Assembly (NCBI RefSeq): GCF_016792905.1
Contig: NZ_JAEULP010000016.1
Coordinates: forward strand, 25,142-89,141
Reading direction: 5' to 3'
Origin: Tabrizicola sp.
GTDB taxonomy: Bacteria > Pseudomonadota > Alphaproteobacteria > Rhodobacterales > Rhodobacteraceae
DNA length: 64,000 nucleotides
Of this stretch, positions 62,323-64,000 are shown one piece after another. Below the pieces are notes generated by a model, which worked only from the letters and a program-made list of their open reading frames with translations, ran no database searches and was not told where the DNA came from. A program made the position numbers and the translations under genes. How positions within the stretch are numbered: the stretch's first letter is position 1; every line of letters begins with the position of its first letter.

Positions 62323-63181
62323 CCGGGTGATCGTGGTCGACTGGTCGGCGGCGAACCTGCCGACCAGTGCCACCAACCGGGCCAATGCCGTCTGGATCGG
62401 CTGCCACGATGCCGAGGGCGGCGCCGAGTGGCACCACCGCACCCGTGCTGGTGCCGAAGCGCAGATCGTGGCCCTAATCGAGACCGCGCGCGCCGCAGGG
62501 ATGCGCCTGCTGATCGGATTCGACTTCGCGATGGGCTACCCGGCAGGCTTCGCGGCCCGTCTGACCGGAGAGGTGTCGGCACCGGCAGTCTGGCGCTGGC
62601 TTGCGGGCGCGATCACCGATGTCGAGAATCGCAACAACCGCTTCGAGGTCGCCACCCGGATCAATGCCGCCTTTCCCGAGGGTCCGGGTCCGTTCTGGAG
62701 CCATCCCACGGGCCAGGTCTGGCCCGGCCTGCCCTTCCGCCGCGCTGGCATCGACTACGCCGCGCTGGGACTGGCCGAAACGCGGACGGCAGAAACCGTG
62801 GTGCGCCGTGCGAAGAGCCCCTGGATGCTGTTCAACCCGGGATCGGTTGGGTCGCAAAGCCTGCTGGGGCTGCCGATGATCCACCGGCTGAGCCAGATGC
62901 CCGGCGTCGCGGTCTGGCCCTTTGCCGCCCCTGACGCCCCGGTGGTGCTGGCCGAGGTCTACCCCTCGCTCCTCGCCGGGCCCGTCGCAATCCTGGCGAA
63001 CGAAGAGGGGCTGACCGCCGACCAGGCGCAGGTCCGGCTGCTGTCGCGGGCACTGCACCGGCTTTCCCGGCACGACCGGCTGGCGCCCCTGTTCGACGCC
63101 CCTCCCGAAGCCGCCGAGGAGGGATGGATTCTTGGTGCCGGTCACGCGTCCCTTCTGGCCGAGGCGCTGGCATGGGCGTGA
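62315..63181 (+). CDS. Conserved protein of unknown function linked to mobAB
   Basis: A 288-residue soluble protein with a TTG start that overlaps mobB, behind GAGGTGGGG. The beginning FDRVIVVDWSAANLP and IGFDFAMGYPAGFAARL resemble an RNase H-like fold with Asp residues in the usual places, comparable to DUF429-type proteins. Other parts (WSHPTGQVWPGLPFRRAG, PWMLFNPGSVGSQSLLGLPMIHRL) I cannot assign. Positional link to mobB suggests a role in molybdenum cofactor handling, but nothing in the sequence proves it. Confidence 0.65.
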   Translation: MFDRVIVVDWSAANLPTSATNRANAVWIGCHDAEGGAEWHHRTRAGAEAQIVALIETARAAGMRLLIGFDFAMGYPAGFAARLTGEVSAPAVWRWLAGAITDVENRNNRFEVATRINAAFPEGPGPFWSHPTGQVWPGLPFRRAGIDYAALGLAETRTAETVVRRAKSPWMLFNPGSVGSQSLLGLPMIHRLSQMPGVAVWPFAAPDAPVVLAEVYPSLLAGPVAILANEEGLTADQAQVRLLSRALHRLSRHDRLAPLFDAPPEAAEEGWILGAGHASLLAEALAWA

Positions 63182-63771
63182 CCATCTACCGGGGCCTGCA
63201 TTCCAGCCTCCGCCCGCAGGCGGCGCGGCTTTACTGGGAGGCGTTCGGGGGCAAGCTGGGGCGGGTGCTGGGGCCGGACGAGCGGGCCTTGCGGTTCTTC
63301 CAGCGGGTGATCCGGGGGGACCTGTGTTTCGCTGCGGTCGATGAGCGGGGCGAGCTGGTGGGGATCGCGGGATACAAGACCCCGGCGGGGAGCTTCGCGG
63401 GGGGAAGCTGGGATGACCTGGCCGAGGTCTACGGGCGCTGGGGCGGGCGGTGGCGGGGCGGCGTTCTGTGGGCGCTGGGGCGGGAGGTCGACAACGACCG
63501 CTTCCTGATCGACGGGATTTGCGTGGCAAAGGCCCACCGGAGCAAGGGGGTGGGGTCGATGCTTCTGGGCGCTCTCTACAGGGAGGCGGCGGAGCGGGGG
63601 TATCGCTCGATCCGGCTGGACGTGATCGAGGACAACTTCCGGGCGCGGGCGCTCTATGAGCGGCAGGGGTTCCGGGCGGTGCGAACCGAGGAGCTGGGGC
63701 TGCTGAGGTTCCTGTTCGGATTCGCCTCGTCGACGACGATGGTGCGGCCCCTGCGCGGGCCGGGGGACTGA
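63172..63771 (+). CDS. GNAT-family N-acetyltransferase
   Basis: A 199-residue GNAT protein. The acetyl-CoA loop is in ICVAKAHRSKGVGSMLLGALYREAAERGYRSIRLDVIEDNFRARALYERQGFRAV, with the usual R-x-x-G-x-G pattern. The start overlaps the preceding gene by 10 bases. The acceptor substrate is unknown. A 15-base palindrome follows the stop. Confidence 0.88.
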   Translation: MGVTIYRGLHSSLRPQAARLYWEAFGGKLGRVLGPDERALRFFQRVIRGDLCFAAVDERGELVGIAGYKTPAGSFAGGSWDDLAEVYGRWGGRWRGGVLWALGREVDNDRFLIDGICVAKAHRSKGVGSMLLGALYREAAERGYRSIRLDVIEDNFRARALYERQGFRAVRTEELGLLRFLFGFASSTTMVRPLRGPGD

Positions 63772-63773
63772 AG

Positions 63774-63788
63774 TGTCCACGGTGGACA
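63774..63788. repeat. TGTCCAC-N-GTGGACA palindrome, copy 2
   Basis: Identical arms to the copy after pqqE, here with G as the central base. It starts 2 bases after the GNAT stop and is followed by GAATTTTC. Both copies are thus placed directly after a stop codon and just before a T-rich stretch. Confidence 0.5.
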
Positions 63789-63920
63789 GAATTTTCGATC
63801 GTTTGGAATCAATAGGTTGCCCGCGGACATTAAGGGTTTGGCAAGGTTTGCCTCTGGCACTTGTGGCCCCGTCCAGCACCTGTCAGAATATGATCAAATT
63901 CCATATCTCGGAGTCCGACC

Positions 63921-64000
63921 ATGATCACGAAGCGCGAATTCTACATCGACGGGAACTGGGTTGCGCCGCTGGAGGCGCGGGATTGCCCGGTGATCGACCC
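63921..64000 (+). CDS. Aldehyde dehydrogenase family protein, 3' end cut by the window
   Basis: The first 26 codons of a gene are visible. The start MITKREFYIDGNWVAPLEAR is the typical N-terminus of an aldehyde dehydrogenase, with a GGAG ribosome site upstream. The catalytic domain lies outside the window, so class and substrate cannot be judged. Confidence 0.75.
   Translation, partial: MITKREFYIDGNWVAPLEARDCPVID

Overview
The window is a gene-dense, GC-rich piece of an alphaproteobacterial chromosome, most likely from the Rhodobacteraceae (Rhodobacter, Gemmobacter, Tabrizicola or Paracoccus type). This assignment rests on gene content: an aa3-type cytochrome oxidase subunit IV microprotein, DUF2794, an IalB-family protein, a MerR-controlled acyl-CoA dehydrogenase operon, a XoxF/PQQ island and the ybjN-proC-csaA order. 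I see no rRNA, tRNA, insertion sequence, prophage or CRISPR array. Most adjacent same-strand genes overlap by ATGA-type junctions, so the window is mainly a set of operons.

Left third (1-27.8 kb), mostly housekeeping and catabolism. A cut SIS-domain sugar isomerase is followed by a GMC oxidoreductase, an aldo/keto reductase and a MuiA-like secreted protein. A MerR regulator with a palindromic operator then precedes a beta-oxidation operon (acyl-CoA dehydrogenase, GST, thiolase, cupin, SnoaL-like protein, double cupin, FadJ-like protein); the three small middle genes are an unusual insertion. On the minus strand lie ybjN-proC-csaA-hydroxyacid dehydrogenase, trpS with its terminator, and PBP activator-glnD-murJ. 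Beside murJ is a rhomboid whose catalytic residues are missing. rsmI-yraN-gshB follows on the plus strand.

Middle (27.8-53.3 kb), an accessory island for PQQ-dependent alcohol oxidation. It contains a Sel1 protein and pqqABCDE (pqqA is a 31-codon gene), a CPBP membrane protease, a cytochrome c, a lanthanide-type XoxF quinoprotein dehydrogenase, and a response regulator, FIST sensor and hybrid histidine kinase. Beyond these are an ABC exporter, an unknown periplasmic protein, a PQQ-associated beta-propeller, two PQQ-associated substrate-binding proteins (one XoxJ-like) and a PedF-like cytochrome. Next to them lie coxGSLM, encoding a form II molybdenum hydroxylase that is not a true CO dehydrogenase, and a NosR-like flavo-iron-sulfur membrane protein with its ApbE flavin transferase. 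The same short core, ACGACCAT or a close variant, recurs in the promoter regions of this island (27.9, 32.7 twice, 33.25, 43.6 and perhaps 52.7 kb), which suggests one regulon driven by the local two-component system.

Right end (52.7-64 kb): beta-carbonic anhydrase, M17 aminopeptidase, NlpC/P60 protein, DUF2794, an asparaginase of the Rhizobium etli type, an IalB-family protein, rlmN, a DUF6173-like protein, oxidase subunit IV, a lipoprotein, mobA-mobB, an unknown protein, a GNAT acetyltransferase and the first 80 bases of an aldehyde dehydrogenase gene.

Functional picture (inference): alcohol is oxidised in the periplasm by XoxF with PQQ made by pqqABCDE, and electrons leave through one or both cytochromes c. 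The beta-propeller, XoxJ-like and ABC proteins assist, and the cox-type hydroxylase and NosR-like protein may handle a product or electrons of the same pathway.
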